The notes beneath the pieces were generated by a model. It was not told where the DNA came from. It saw nothing but the letters and a program-made list of their open reading frames with translations, and did not search any database. Positions 16,620 through 26,294 of a stretch of DNA of 56,206 bases are shown here, in pieces. Position 1 is the stretch's first letter. Every line of letters begins with the position of its first letter. Location: assembly GCA_022340865.1 (NCBI GenBank), contig JAJDNC010000059.1, positions 1 through 56,206 of the forward strand, in the 5' to 3' direction. This DNA comes from Gemmatimonadota bacterium. Its GTDB lineage: Bacteria; Gemmatimonadota; Gemmatimonadetes; Longimicrobiales; Gaopeijiaceae. Made by a program: the position numbers and the translations under genes.

Positions 16620-19159
16620 CGGCGAAGCGGGACGAGAAGCACCTGGTCATCGTCGAGTCCCCGGCGAAAGCCCGGACCATCGGCAAGTACCTGGGCCGCG
16701 GCTACGAGGTCGCGGCCTCGGTGGGCCACGTGCGCGACCTTCCTCCCAAGGAGCTCGGTGTGGACGTGGATCACGGCTTCGAGCCGCACTACGTCACCAT
16801 CCGGGGGAAGGGCAAGATCCTCGCGGACCTGAAGAAGAAGGCCAAGGATGCCGACACCGTCATCCTGGCCACCGACCCCGACCGCGAGGGTGAGGCCATC
16901 GCCTACCACGTGGCCCAGCAGCTCGGCTTCACCGGGGAAGGGCCGCGCTTCCGGAGGGTCCAGTTCCGGGAGATCACCAAGGGAGCGGTTCAGAAGGCCC
17001 TCGAGAGCCCGGGGCCCATCGATATGAAGAAGGTCGAGGCCCAGCAGGCCCGGCGCATCCTCGACCGCCTGGTGGGCTATCAGGTGAGCCCGCTCCTGTG
17101 GAAGCCCATCCGGCCCGGCCTCTCCGCCGGCCGCGTGCAGACGGTGGCGCTCCGCCTGATCTGCGAGCGTGAGGAGGAGATCCGCGCGTTCACCGAGGAG
17201 GAGTACTGGTCCATCACGGCCCACCTCGAGAAGGACGCCCACGCCTTCGAGGCGAAGCTGCACCACATCGACCAGCACGCCTTCGCGCTTCACGACGAGG
17301 CCGCCGCCGGGCAGGTGGTGGAGGACCTCCAGGGCGCCGTGTTCGCGGTCACGGAGGTCAAGAGGCGGGAACGCAGGAAGAACCCCGCGCCCCCGTTCAC
17401 GACCTCCACGCTCCAACAGGAAGCGGCGAAGCGGCTGGGGTTCTCGGCCAAGCGCACGATGTCGGTGGCGCAGCGACTCTACGAGGGCCTGGAGGTGGGC
17501 CGTCGCGGCACGGTGGGGCTCATCACGTACATGCGCACGGACTCCACCCGGGTGTCCGAGGTGGCGGTGGGCCAGGCCCGCGACTGGATCGTCGGGGAGT
17601 TCGGTCAGAGCTTCGTCGCGGCCTCACCGCGCCTCTGGGCCGGAAAGCAGCAGAAGGGGGCCCAGGAGGCCCATGAGGCCATCCGTCCCACCGACGTGGC
17701 CCTGCACCCCTCCGAGGCCGCGCGGCACCTGGAGACCGACGCCGCACGCCTCTACGAGCTCATCTGGCTACGCTTCGTGGCCGGCCAGATGGCTCCCGCC
17801 GTGTACGACACCACCACCGTCGACTTCGACGTGCGCGGCGGCAGCGGCAAGGTGTACCTGTTCCGGGCCACCGGGTCGGTGGTCAAGTTCGAGGGCTTCA
17901 CGCGCCTCTACCTGGAGGCCACCGAGGCGGGCGAGCATCGCCGCCTGGACGACCTGGTGCCCCTGCCGGCCCTGGACGCGGGCGACGTCTGCGCGGTGCG
18001 GCGGGTGGAGCCGCGGCAGCACTTCACACAGCCTCCCCCGCGCTTCTCCGAGGCCAGCCTCGTGCGCGAACTGGAGAAGCTGGGCATCGGCCGGCCCTCC
18101 ACGTACGCACAGATCCTGTCCACCATCGTGGACCGGGGATACGTGGACCTCGAGCAGCGCCGCTTCAACCCGACGGAGCTGGGCGAGGTCGTGGCCAAGC
18201 TCCTCGTGAAGATCTTCCCGGAGATCTTCCAGGTGGAGTTCACGAGCCGCATGGAAGGCGACCTCGACCGCGTCGAGGAGGGCGAGGCCGACTGGCGGGC
18301 GTTGTTGGGGTCGTTCTACCCGAGCTTCAGGCAGCGACTGGTGGCGGGCGAGGTAGCCTCCGACGACATCATCAAGGAGATCCTGGCGGCGGAGGGGGAG
18401 TTCTGCGAGAAGTGCGGGCGCCCCATGCTGGTCCGCTGGAACAAGTTCGGGCGCTTTCTGGGCTGCTCCGGCTACCCGGAGTGCCAGAATACGCGCTCGC
18501 TGGACGGGCCGGGCGCCGACGGGGATGTGCTGGGCGCGAACCCGGAGGACGGCAGGACCGTTCGCCTCAAGGCCGGTCCCTACGGCCCCTACGTGGAGCT
18601 GGCGCCCGACGGAGACGGCGAGAAGCCGAAGCGTGTGAGCATCCCCAAGGACAAGGTGGTGACGGACGTCGACCTGGACTACGCGCTCCGTCTCCTCTCC
18701 CTGCCCAGGACGGTGGGGGTGGATCCCGCCACCGGCGAGGAGGTGGTCACGGGAATCGGACGCTTCGGTCCCTTCGTACGGCGGGGGAAGGTGTTCGCGA
18801 GCCTGCGCACCAACGACGACCTCTGGCGCATCGGGCTGGACGACGCGGTGGCTCTCATCGAGGCCAAGGTGTCCGGCAGGCGTCAGGCGCTGAGGGAGCT
18901 CGGCGAGCATCCCGAGACGGGCGACACCATGGTCGTGATGGCGGGCCGCTACGGGCCGTATGTCACGGATGGGCGCGTCAACGCCACGCTGCCCAAGGGG
19001 ACGGAGCCGGAGGCCCTCGGCGTGGATGAGGCCGTCGAGCTCCTGGCCAGGGCGGCGGCGAGGAAGGCGTCCGGACGGGGCAAGGGCAGAAGCGCGAAGG
19101 GCGCCAAGAAGAAGGGCAAGGGCGGCCCCGGACGGGGGCGTAGCGGAAAGCGCTCGTGA
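16616..19159 (+). CDS. topA: DNA topoisomerase I (type IA)
   Basis: 847 residues. The TOPRIM domain starts at VIVESPAKARTIGKYLG and contains the acidic ATDPDREGEAIAYH; the catalytic Tyr305 is in LITYMRTDSTR. After the core comes one C4 zinc-ribbon (CEKCGRP ... GCSGYPEC), then repeated beta modules (GPYGPYVEL, GRFGPFVRRGK, GRYGPYVTDG) and a basic Lys/Gly/Arg-rich tail. The enzyme relaxes negative supercoils. Its start overlaps aroK and its stop overlaps trmFO (GTGA). This gene opens a topA-trmFO-xerC-hslV-hslU run. Confidence 0.96.
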   Translation: MTAKRDEKHLVIVESPAKARTIGKYLGRGYEVAASVGHVRDLPPKELGVDVDHGFEPHYVTIRGKGKILADLKKKAKDADTVILATDPDREGEAIAYHVAQQLGFTGEGPRFRRVQFREITKGAVQKALESPGPIDMKKVEAQQARRILDRLVGYQVSPLLWKPIRPGLSAGRVQTVALRLICEREEEIRAFTEEEYWSITAHLEKDAHAFEAKLHHIDQHAFALHDEAAAGQVVEDLQGAVFAVTEVKRRERRKNPAPPFTTSTLQQEAAKRLGFSAKRTMSVAQRLYEGLEVGRRGTVGLITYMRTDSTRVSEVAVGQARDWIVGEFGQSFVAASPRLWAGKQQKGAQEAHEAIRPTDVALHPSEAARHLETDAARLYELIWLRFVAGQMAPAVYDTTTVDFDVRGGSGKVYLFRATGSVVKFEGFTRLYLEATEAGEHRRLDDLVPLPALDAGDVCAVRRVEPRQHFTQPPPRFSEASLVRELEKLGIGRPSTYAQILSTIVDRGYVDLEQRRFNPTELGEVVAKLLVKIFPEIFQVEFTSRMEGDLDRVEEGEADWRALLGSFYPSFRQRLVAGEVASDDIIKEILAAEGEFCEKCGRPMLVRWNKFGRFLGCSGYPECQNTRSLDGPGADGDVLGANPEDGRTVRLKAGPYGPYVELAPDGDGEKPKRVSIPKDKVVTDVDLDYALRLLSLPRTVGVDPATGEEVVTGIGRFGPFVRRGKVFASLRTNDDLWRIGLDDAVALIEAKVSGRRQALRELGEHPETGDTMVVMAGRYGPYVTDGRVNATLPKGTEPEALGVDEAVELLARAAARKASGRGKGRSAKGAKKKGKGGPGRGRSGKRS

Positions 19160-20541
19160 CGGACCGCGTCACCGTCGTGGGAGGCGGCCTGGCCGGGTGC
19201 GAGGCTGCGCTGCAGCTCGCGGAGCGGGGCCTGCGCGTCGAGCTCCTGGAGATGCGACCGGAGCACGGCACCGCCGCGCATCGCACCGGCATGCTCGGCG
19301 AGCTCGTGTGCACGAACTCGTTCAAGAGCGAGGACCCCGCCAACGCCCACGGGCAGCTGAAGCGAGAGATGCGCATCCTGGGGTCGGTCCTCCTCGCCTG
19401 CGCGGAGGAGGCTCGCGTGGCCGCGGGTACGGCGCTGGCGGTGGACCGGCACGCCTTCGCGCGTGCCATGACGCAGGCGGTCACGTCCCACCCGCATATC
19501 GAGGTGGTGCGCACGGAGTGTGCGGAGTTGCCCGCGGGGCCGGCGGTGGTGGCCACCGGGCCGTTGACCTCGGATGCCTTCTCGGAGGCCATCGCCGGCG
19601 CGCTGGGTCAGGGCGGCCTGGCCTTCTTCGACGCCATCGCGCCCATCGTCCACCGGGACAGCGTCGACGGGACCGTCGTCTTCGAGGCGGGCCGCTTCGG
19701 CGAGGACGCCGACTACCTCAACTGCCCCATGAACCGGGAGGAGTACGAGTCATTCATCGAGGCGCTCGTCGCCGCCGACGTCCACGAGGGCCACGACTGG
19801 GAATCGGTGCCCTACTTCGAGGGATGCCTGCCCATCGAGGTCATGGCGACACGGGGGGCGGACACCCTGCGCTTCGGCCCCATGAAGCCCATCGGGCTCA
19901 CGGATCCCCGCACGGGACGCCGACCGTGGGCCGTAGTCCAGCTTCGCCGCGAGGACCACGCCGGGCAGATGTGGAACATGGTGGGCTTCCAGACCCGCCT
20001 GAAGATCGGCGAGCAGAGGAAGGTGTTCGGGATGATCCCGGGTCTGGCGGAGGCGGAATTCCTGCGCTGGGGGTCCATCCACCGGAACAGCTATCTCAAC
20101 TTCCCCGGATGCCTGAGCGCGCACGGCTCCCCGAAGGAGCGCCCGGAGCTGATCTTCGCCGGACAGCTCACCGGGGTGGAGGGGTACACCGAGTCGGCCG
20201 CCAGCGGCATCCTCGCCGGCGTGAACCTCGCGCGGATCGTCGACGGGCATGAGCCCGTCGTGCCTCCGCCCACCACGATGCTGGGAGGGCTGTTCCGCTA
20301 TCTCCGGGAGACGGATGCACGGCGCTTCCAGCCCATGAACTCCAACTGGGGGCTCGTCGAGCCCCTCCCCGTGGAGATCCGCGACAAGCGCCGCAAGCGC
20401 CAGGGCCTGGCCCACCGGGCTTTGGAGGACTTCGAGGCCTGGGCGGTACAGGTCGGCGCATCGGGGCCGGCGGGCCCTGCAGGGTCTCCACCCGTGCAGG
20501 CGGCGCGATCCCCGGCGTCCCGCCTCTCGGCGCGGGAGTGA
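19156..20541 (+). CDS. trmFO: Methylenetetrahydrofolate-tRNA-(uracil-54-C5)-methyltransferase TrmFO
   Basis: 461 residues with an N-terminal FAD-binding motif VTVVGGGLAGCEAALQLAERG, followed by TNSFKSEDPANAHGQLK and later NCPMNREEYE and RNSYLNFP, all typical of TrmFO (formerly Gid). It makes ribothymidine at position 54 of tRNA with folate as methyl donor. GTG start overlaps the topA stop. The last 30 residues are a Pro/Ala-rich tail not needed for the fold. The gene order with topA and xerC is the same as in Firmicutes, supporting TrmFO over the related MnmG. Confidence 0.95.
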   Translation: MTDRVTVVGGGLAGCEAALQLAERGLRVELLEMRPEHGTAAHRTGMLGELVCTNSFKSEDPANAHGQLKREMRILGSVLLACAEEARVAAGTALAVDRHAFARAMTQAVTSHPHIEVVRTECAELPAGPAVVATGPLTSDAFSEAIAGALGQGGLAFFDAIAPIVHRDSVDGTVVFEAGRFGEDADYLNCPMNREEYESFIEALVAADVHEGHDWESVPYFEGCLPIEVMATRGADTLRFGPMKPIGLTDPRTGRRPWAVVQLRREDHAGQMWNMVGFQTRLKIGEQRKVFGMIPGLAEAEFLRWGSIHRNSYLNFPGCLSAHGSPKERPELIFAGQLTGVEGYTESAASGILAGVNLARIVDGHEPVVPPPTTMLGGLFRYLRETDARRFQPMNSNWGLVEPLPVEIRDKRRKRQGLAHRALEDFEAWAVQVGASGPAGPAGSPPVQAARSPASRLSARE

Positions 20542-20548
20542 CCTCGCC

Positions 20549-21514
20549 GTGGCCGCGCCCTCCGGATCCGAGCACGGGAAGGCCAGCCCCCTCCTCCGGC
20601 CCGAGATCGCGGAATTTCTGCGCCACCTCACCGACGAGCGACAGCTCTCGCCCAATACCGTGAGGGCGTATCGGCAGGACCTGTCGGAGCTGGAGGCCTT
20701 CGTCGACGACTACCTGGGGCGCTCGGACTGGGAATGGAAGGACGTGGACCGTCTCGCGCTACGGGGCTTCCTGGGATGGTGCCGGCGCCGCGGCCGATCG
20801 AAGCGCACGGCAGCGCGTAAGCTCTCGTCGACGCGGATGTTCTTCCGGTTTCTGCATCAGGAGGAGCGCATATCCGCCAACCCAGCGAGGGCGGTGCGGG
20901 CACCCAAGATCGAGCGGCGCCTGCCCGGACATCTGACCTCCGCCGACATGACCGCGGTCTTCGAGGCGGCCGCGGAGCGGGCGGCGCAGAACACGCTCCA
21001 GGGAGCCCGTGACCTGCTGATTCTCGAGCTGCTCTACGGGAGCGGCCTCCGTCTCTCCGAGCTCCACGGCCTGGATCTCACGGCCCTCGACAGGCGCTCC
21101 GGCCTGGTGCGCGTCATGGGCAAAGGGAGAAAGGAGCGCATCGTGCCGGTGACGCGTTCCGCCTTCGCTGCGCTGGACCGCTACGAGCCGCGTCGCCAGG
21201 AGGCCCTGGCCAGGCGTGGCGGGTCCGCGGCGGAGAAGTCCGTGCTGGTGAACGCCCGGGGCACCCGCCTGTCCCGCCGCTCCATCCAGGAGTCGGTGCG
21301 CCGGTCCCTGGAGACGGCGGCCGGGGCGCACGGCCTTTCGGCCCACGCGCTGCGTCACTCCTTCGCCACCCACCTGCTGGAGAACGGGGCGGATCTGATG
21401 GCGGTGAAGGAGCTTCTGGGGCACGTCTCGCTGTCCACCACGCAGATCTACACGCACACGACCCGGGAGCGGCTCCTGCGCGTATACCGGGATGCGCATC
21501 CGCGCTCCAGATAG
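20549..21514 (+). CDS. xerC: Tyrosine recombinase XerC
   Basis: 321 residues. The N-terminal SAM-like core-binding domain (about 18-105) is followed by the catalytic domain with the full set Arg168, Lys192, His266, Arg269, His292 and nucleophile Tyr301 (motifs [36 protein letters not shown]). GTG start seven bases after trmFO. It is a chromosomal Xer recombinase for resolving dimers, not a phage or integron integrase: length, motif wording and the conserved neighbourhood with hslVU all agree. No dif site was found in the window. Confidence 0.92.
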   Translation: MAAPSGSEHGKASPLLRPEIAEFLRHLTDERQLSPNTVRAYRQDLSELEAFVDDYLGRSDWEWKDVDRLALRGFLGWCRRRGRSKRTAARKLSSTRMFFRFLHQEERISANPARAVRAPKIERRLPGHLTSADMTAVFEAAAERAAQNTLQGARDLLILELLYGSGLRLSELHGLDLTALDRRSGLVRVMGKGRKERIVPVTRSAFAALDRYEPRRQEALARRGGSAAEKSVLVNARGTRLSRRSIQESVRRSLETAAGAHGLSAHALRHSFATHLLENGADLMAVKELLGHVSLSTTQIYTHTTRERLLRVYRDAHPRSR

Positions 21515-21541
21515 GCGCCGCCGTCGGAATTCCAGGGACCT

Positions 21542-21558
21542 CCTGCCAGATCGGCAGG
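21542..21558 (+). terminator. Small hairpin between xerC and hslV
   Basis: CCTGCC (21542-21547) pairs with GGCAGG (21553-21558) around AGATC, followed by AGGGGTTAGCTTTCT. The T-run is weak. It may attenuate read-through from xerC; the TAGCTT at 21567-21572 resembles the -10 proposed for the ATP synthase operon, but no -35 is visible. Confidence 0.25.
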
Positions 21559-21612
21559 GAAGGGGTTAGCTTTCTGACCCCGGGTCCGATCCCTTCGAGA
21601 CACAAGAAGCGC

Positions 21613-22167
21613 ATGAGCTTGCCCGAGATACGAGCCACCACCGTCCTGGCCGTCCGCAAGGACGGACGGGTCGCCATGGGGGGCGACGGCCAGGTCACCA
21701 TGGGGGACACCGTGGTGAAGGCGAGCGCCCGCAAGGTCCGCCACCTCAGGGACGGGAAGATCCTGGCGGGCTTCGCCGGGGCCGTAGCCGACGCCTTCAC
21801 CCTCTTCGAGAAGCTCGAGGAGAAGGTGGAGCGGTTCCCCGCGAACCTCACGAAGGCCGTGGTGGAGCTGGCCAAGGAGTGGAGGACGGACCGGTATCTC
21901 CGACGGCTGAACGCGCTCCTGGCTGTGGCGGACAATGAGCACCTCTTCCTGGTGAGCGGCACCGGCGACGTCATCGAGCCCGACGACGACATCCTCGCCA
22001 TCGGGTCCGGGGGCAGCTTCGCCCTGGCCGCCGCCAGGGCCTTGAAGACCCACTCGGACCTGCCGGCGGCGGAGATCGTGAAGAGCGCGCTGGAGATCGC
22101 GGGAGACATCTGCATCTACACCAACCGCGACATTCTCGTCCTCGAGTTGCCTGGGGAGGCCGGATGA
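21613..22167 (+). CDS. hslV: ATP-dependent protease subunit HslV (ClpQ)
   Basis: 184 residues, the threonine peptidase of the HslUV complex. The sequence [21 protein letters not shown] matches mature HslV, with the nucleophile Thr9 preceded by an eight-residue prosequence MSLPEIRA; E. coli HslV has only Met before Thr. [14 protein letters not shown] is the conserved region near the active site. The stop overlaps hslU (ATGA), as expected for subunits of one dodecamer-hexamer machine. Confidence 0.95.
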   Translation: MSLPEIRATTVLAVRKDGRVAMGGDGQVTMGDTVVKASARKVRHLRDGKILAGFAGAVADAFTLFEKLEEKVERFPANLTKAVVELAKEWRTDRYLRRLNALLAVADNEHLFLVSGTGDVIEPDDDILAIGSGGSFALAAARALKTHSDLPAAEIVKSALEIAGDICIYTNRDILVLELPGEAG

Positions 22168-23675
22168 CGACGCAACCCCCGGAGACCCTGGAGACGCCCC
22201 CCGCGGCCCCCGACGGAGCCGCGGACGAGGACGCGCAGGCGGATGCCCCCTGGATCGACGAGCTGACTCCGCGCCAGATCGTCGCCGAGCTCGACAAGTA
22301 CATCGTGGGGCAGGACGAAGCCAAGAAGGCCGTCGCCATCGTGCTCCGGAACCGGTGGCGCAGGCAGCGCGTCGAGGAGGAGCTCCGCGACGAGATCCTC
22401 CCCAACAACCTCATCCTCATCGGACCCACCGGAGTGGGGAAGACCGAGATCGCGAGGCGTCTGGCACGCCTGGCGGGGGCGCCGTTCGTGAAGGTGGAGG
22501 CATCCAAGTTCACCGAGGTGGGCTACGTCGGCCGAGACGTCGAGTCGATGATCCGCGACCTGGTGGACATCTCCGTCAACCTCGTTCGCGCCGAGCGCGA
22601 GGACGAGATGCACGACGTGGCGGAGGAACGAGTGGAGGAACGGCTTCTGGATCTGCTCCTTCCTCCCGTGGCGGAGACGCCGGCTCCCCAGGATGACACC
22701 GGGAGCTCCGGCGGCGGCGAGGGGGCGCACGTGTTCATCGCCGGCCCCGGTGGGGTGGAGGCGTCCAGCGACGGGGAGGGGGTCCAGTCCCGCCGCCTCC
22801 GCACGCGTGAGAAGCTCCGCCAGCTCCTGAGGGACGGGAAGCTGGAGGAGCGCGAGGTCGAGGTGGAGGTCCAGCAGACGCCCTCCCTGGACGGCATGAT
22901 GGTGCCCATGGGGGGAGGCGAGGGGATGGACTACAACTTCACCGAGATGCTTCAGGACATGCTCCCCAAGCGCACGAAGCGGCGTACGGTGAGCGTCTCC
23001 GAGGCTCGTCGTATCCTGCTCCAGGACGAGCTCGAGAAGCTCGTGGACATGGACGAGGTGGTGAACGAGGCGCTGTACCGGGCCGAGGAGATGGGCATCG
23101 TCTTCCTCGACGAGATCGACAAGATCGCCGGTGAGCGCAGTGGCGCCGGTCCCGACGTGAGCCGCGAGGGCGTGCAGCGCGACCTGCTTCCCGTCGTGGA
23201 GGGCTCCACCGTGACCACGAAGTACGGCCTGGTGCGCACGGACCACATGCTGTTCATCGCCGCGGGGGCGTTCCACGTGGCGAAGCCGTCGGACCTGATC
23301 CCGGAGCTGCAGGGCCGTTTTCCCATCCGCGTGGAGTTGAAGCCCCTCGTGGAGGCGGATTTCGTGCGCATCCTCCAGGAGCCGAAGAACGCCCTGCTCA
23401 CGCAGTACAGTGCGCTGGTGGAGACGGAGGGCGCGGGCGTCGACTTCAGCGAGGACGGCGTGAAGGAGATCGCGCGCATCGCGTCGGAGCTGAACGAACG
23501 TATGGAGAACATCGGGGCCCGCCGCCTGCAGACCGTGATGACCACGCTGCTGGAGGAGATCCTGTTCGAGCTTCCGGAATCGGGCAAGGGCGTGGTGAAG
23601 GTGGACGGCGCCTTCGTGCGGGAGCGGCTCAAGAAGCTGGCCGACGACGAGGACCTGCGCCGCTACATCCTGTAA
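22164..23675 (+). CDS. hslU: HslU (ClpY) unfoldase ATPase
   Basis: 503 residues. The AAA+ core has Walker [16 protein letters not shown] and Walker [12 protein letters not shown]; the N-terminus [21 protein letters not shown] is the family start. The inserted I-domain (about 125-275) is longer than usual and contains an acidic, Gly-rich stretch of low complexity (about 160-215). The C-terminus RRYIL is the conserved end that docks into HslV. A 19-residue acidic extension precedes the conserved start. Confidence 0.95.
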   Translation: MTTQPPETLETPPAAPDGAADEDAQADAPWIDELTPRQIVAELDKYIVGQDEAKKAVAIVLRNRWRRQRVEEELRDEILPNNLILIGPTGVGKTEIARRLARLAGAPFVKVEASKFTEVGYVGRDVESMIRDLVDISVNLVRAEREDEMHDVAEERVEERLLDLLLPPVAETPAPQDDTGSSGGGEGAHVFIAGPGGVEASSDGEGVQSRRLRTREKLRQLLRDGKLEEREVEVEVQQTPSLDGMMVPMGGGEGMDYNFTEMLQDMLPKRTKRRTVSVSEARRILLQDELEKLVDMDEVVNEALYRAEEMGIVFLDEIDKIAGERSGAGPDVSREGVQRDLLPVVEGSTVTTKYGLVRTDHMLFIAAGAFHVAKPSDLIPELQGRFPIRVELKPLVEADFVRILQEPKNALLTQYSALVETEGAGVDFSEDGVKEIARIASELNERMENIGARRLQTVMTTLLEEILFELPESGKGVVKVDGAFVRERLKKLADDEDLRRYIL

Positions 23676-23748
23676 CGGGTGACCGAAGCGGGAGCCGACC
23701 GGAACCCTGCCCCCGGAGGCCGAGCAACGACAACAGAATCGAGGCGAG

Positions 23749-24657
23749 ATGACGTCGACAAAGCGTGATTTCCTGGCCGTCACCGACTTCGACCGCGATG
23801 GGCTGCTGCATCTTCTCGAGCGCGCCCGCCGCCTCAAGTCCGGCGAGGAGGGTGGGCCGCTGCTGGCCGGCAAGAGCCTGGCCATGATCTTCCGGAAGAG
23901 CTCGACGCGCACCCGCGTCTCCTTCGAGGTGGGGATGACCCAGCTCGGTGGCCACGCGCTCTTCCTGTCCGACAGGGACAGCCAGATGGGACGCGGCGAG
24001 TCCATGCACGACACCGCCAAGGTCCTGTCCGGCTACGTGGACGGGATCATGATCCGCACCTTCGCGCATGCCGAAGTGGAGGAGCTCGCCCGCCACGCCA
24101 CCATCCCCGTGATCAACGGTCTCACGGATCTGCTTCATCCCTGCCAGGTCATGGCCGACCTCCAGACCGTCCAGGAGGTGTTCGGTCCGTCGCTGGAGGG
24201 ACGTACGGTGGCGTGGATCGGCGACGGCAACAACATGGCCAACTCCTGGCTGAACGCCGCCTCCCGTCTGGGGTTCCGACTGCGCCTGGCGTGTCCCGAG
24301 GGTTTCGACCCGGATGCCGACATCCTGGCGCGAGCCGGTTCGGCAGCCGATGTCGCTCTCACCCGTGACCCCGCCGAGGCGGCGGAGGGTGCCCACGTCG
24401 TCACCACGGACGTGTGGGCCTCCATGGGTCAGGAGGCGGAGGCGCAGGCACGTGCCACCGCCTTCGCGGGCTTCGGGGTCGACGAGGCCCTCATGAAGCG
24501 CGCGGCGCCCGAGGGCATCTTCCTGCATTGCCTTCCCGCGCACCGCGGGGAGGAGGTATCCGCGGGGGTCATCGACGGACCGCGGTCACGAGTGTTCCAG
24601 GAGGCCGAGAACCGCCTCCACGCACAGAAAGCCATCCTCGCGGAGCTCCTCGGATGA
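23749..24657 (+). CDS. argF: Ornithine carbamoyltransferase
   Basis: 302 residues; makes citrulline from ornithine and carbamoyl phosphate in arginine synthesis. Carbamoyl-phosphate motif STRTR (52-56), HPCQ (130-133), the ornithine loop DVWASMGQE (Ser225-Met226-Gly227) and HCLPAHRGEEV (from His260) are all present. The SMG loop distinguishes it from acetylornithine carbamoyltransferase. 73 nt follow hslU and GAGG precedes the ATG. No other arg gene is in the window; its stop overlaps gcvT by four bases. Confidence 0.94.
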   Translation: MTSTKRDFLAVTDFDRDGLLHLLERARRLKSGEEGGPLLAGKSLAMIFRKSSTRTRVSFEVGMTQLGGHALFLSDRDSQMGRGESMHDTAKVLSGYVDGIMIRTFAHAEVEELARHATIPVINGLTDLLHPCQVMADLQTVQEVFGPSLEGRTVAWIGDGNNMANSWLNAASRLGFRLRLACPEGFDPDADILARAGSAADVALTRDPAEAAEGAHVVTTDVWASMGQEAEAQARATAFAGFGVDEALMKRAAPEGIFLHCLPAHRGEEVSAGVIDGPRSRVFQEAENRLHAQKAILAELLG

Positions 24658-25763
24658 ACGAGCCGCTGTTGCGCACTCCCCTGTACGACGAGCACGTCGC
24701 TCTCGGGGGCAAGATCGTGCCCTTCGCCGGCTTCGAGATGCCGGTGCAGTATCCCAGCGGGATCACGGCGGAGCACCGGGCGGTGCGGGAGGCGGCGGGG
24801 CTCTTCGACGTCTCCCACATGGGGGAGTTCCTCATCCGCGGCCCGCAGGCGCTGGACCTGGTGCAGCGGGTCACCGTGAACGACGCCTCGAAGATGTCCG
24901 TGGGGCAGGCGCAATACTCGGCCATGTGCCTGGACAGCGGCGGCGTCGTGGACGACCTCATCGTGTACCGCTTCGCGGACCACTACATGCTGGTGGTGAA
25001 CGCGTCGAACGTGGCCAAGGACCTGGCCTGGGTCCGGGGACACGTCGACGGGCTCGACGTGGATGTCGAGGACGCCTCCCCGGCGCTGGCCCTCATCGCC
25101 CTCCAGGGGCCGAAGGCGCGCGACATCGTGCGCCCGCTGGCGAAGCCCGACATCGACAGCGTGAAGTACTACCGCTTCGCCGAAGGGACCGTGGCGGGCA
25201 TCCCGGCGGTGATCGCCGGCACGGGATATACCGGAGAAGACGGCTTCGAGCTGTGCGTCGCTGCCGAGAACGCCGTGCCGGTGTGGAGGAGCCTCATGGA
25301 GGCCGGCAGGGCCCACGGCCTCGTGCCCACGGGACTGGGCTCCCGCGACTCGCTGCGCCTGGAGATGGGGTACGCGCTCTACGGCAACGATCTCGACGAG
25401 GAGCACACGCCGCTGGAATCCGGCCTGGGGTGGATCACGAAGCTCGAGAAGGGCGACTTCGTGGGTCGTGACGTGCTCGTCCGTCAGAAGGAGGAAGGCA
25501 TCCCCCGGCGGCTGGTGGGCATGACGCTGGAGGGCAAGGGCTTCCCGCGTCACGGGTACCCCGTGATGTCCGGTGGGCGGGCGGTGGGCGTGCTCACCAG
25601 CGGCACGGTGAGTCCCTCGCTGGGCATCGGCGTCGCCATGGGGTACGTGCCCCCGGACCTCTCCAAGCCCGACACGCCCGTACAGATCGACGTGCGTGGG
25701 AAGGCCCTGGAAGCCGTGATCCGGAGGCCGCCCTTCTACACCGAGGGCTCCATCCGGCGCTGA
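24654..25763 (+). CDS. gcvT: Aminomethyltransferase (glycine cleavage T protein)
   Basis: 369 residues. Signatures: FAGFEMPVQYPSGITAEHRAVR, GLFDVSHMGE, GTGYTGEDGFE, the catalytic Asp region SRDSLRLEMGY and the C-terminal barrel with GVLTSGTVSPSLG. It transfers methylene from the aminomethyl-lipoyl H protein to tetrahydrofolate. The spacing and wording fit GcvT better than other folate-dependent paralogues. gcvH and gcvP are not in the window, so the system is dispersed. Start overlaps argF (ATGA). Confidence 0.94.
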   Translation: MNEPLLRTPLYDEHVALGGKIVPFAGFEMPVQYPSGITAEHRAVREAAGLFDVSHMGEFLIRGPQALDLVQRVTVNDASKMSVGQAQYSAMCLDSGGVVDDLIVYRFADHYMLVVNASNVAKDLAWVRGHVDGLDVDVEDASPALALIALQGPKARDIVRPLAKPDIDSVKYYRFAEGTVAGIPAVIAGTGYTGEDGFELCVAAENAVPVWRSLMEAGRAHGLVPTGLGSRDSLRLEMGYALYGNDLDEEHTPLESGLGWITKLEKGDFVGRDVLVRQKEEGIPRRLVGMTLEGKGFPRHGYPVMSGGRAVGVLTSGTVSPSLGIGVAMGYVPPDLSKPDTPVQIDVRGKALEAVIRRPPFYTEGSIRR

Positions 25764-25781
25764 CGCGCCGGTGCGGCGGAC

Positions 25782-26294
25782 ATGAGGGTCGGGATCCTCA
25801 CGGTGAGCGACGGTTGCGCGCGGGGAGAGCGCGAGGACCGTAGCGGCGCGGCCATCGCCGCCTGGGTGGCGGGGCGGGGCTACGAGATCGCCGCCCGGGA
25901 GGTGGTGCCGGACGAGGCCCAGCGCATCGTCGCCGTTCTCGAGTCGTGGAGCGACACCCTGAGCCTCGACCTCGTCCTGTCCACCGGCGGCACCGGCATG
26001 GCGCCCCGGGACGTGACCCCCGAAGCGACGCGCTCCGTCCTGGAACGCGAGGCCCCGGGGATCGCCGAGGAGATCCGTCGGAGAGGTGTCCAGGCCACGC
26101 CGTACTCCGCGCTCTCACGGGGCGTCGCCGGCATGCGTGGCGCCACCCTGGTGGTGAACCTCCCGGGGAGCACGGGGGGGGTGCGCGACGGCCTCGAGGT
26201 TCTCGCCCCACTGGTGGAGCATGCCGTGCGCCTGGCGCGGGGTGAGACGACGAGCCACACGCCGCTCGGCGGCACACACGAGGCCAGGCCATGA
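25782..26294 (+). CDS. mog: Molybdopterin adenylyltransferase family (MogA/MoaB)
   Basis: 170 residues with the MoCF-binding fold: [20 protein letters not shown] at the N-terminus, [20 protein letters not shown] in the middle and [19 protein letters not shown] near the end. These are the substrate-binding loops of MogA/MoaB, which adenylate molybdopterin before metal insertion. MogA and MoaB cannot be separated safely by eye. It follows gcvT by 18 nt and overlaps the following regulator by ATGA; no other molybdenum-cofactor gene is present. Confidence 0.85.
   Translation: MRVGILTVSDGCARGEREDRSGAAIAAWVAGRGYEIAAREVVPDEAQRIVAVLESWSDTLSLDLVLSTGGTGMAPRDVTPEATRSVLEREAPGIAEEIRRRGVQATPYSALSRGVAGMRGATLVVNLPGSTGGVRDGLEVLAPLVEHAVRLARGETTSHTPLGGTHEARP

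Noticed and set aside
20549..21514. XerC as part of a mobile element or integron
   Set aside because: No attachment site, cassette or phage gene is near, and the gene sits in a conserved housekeeping order with overlaps typical of the region.
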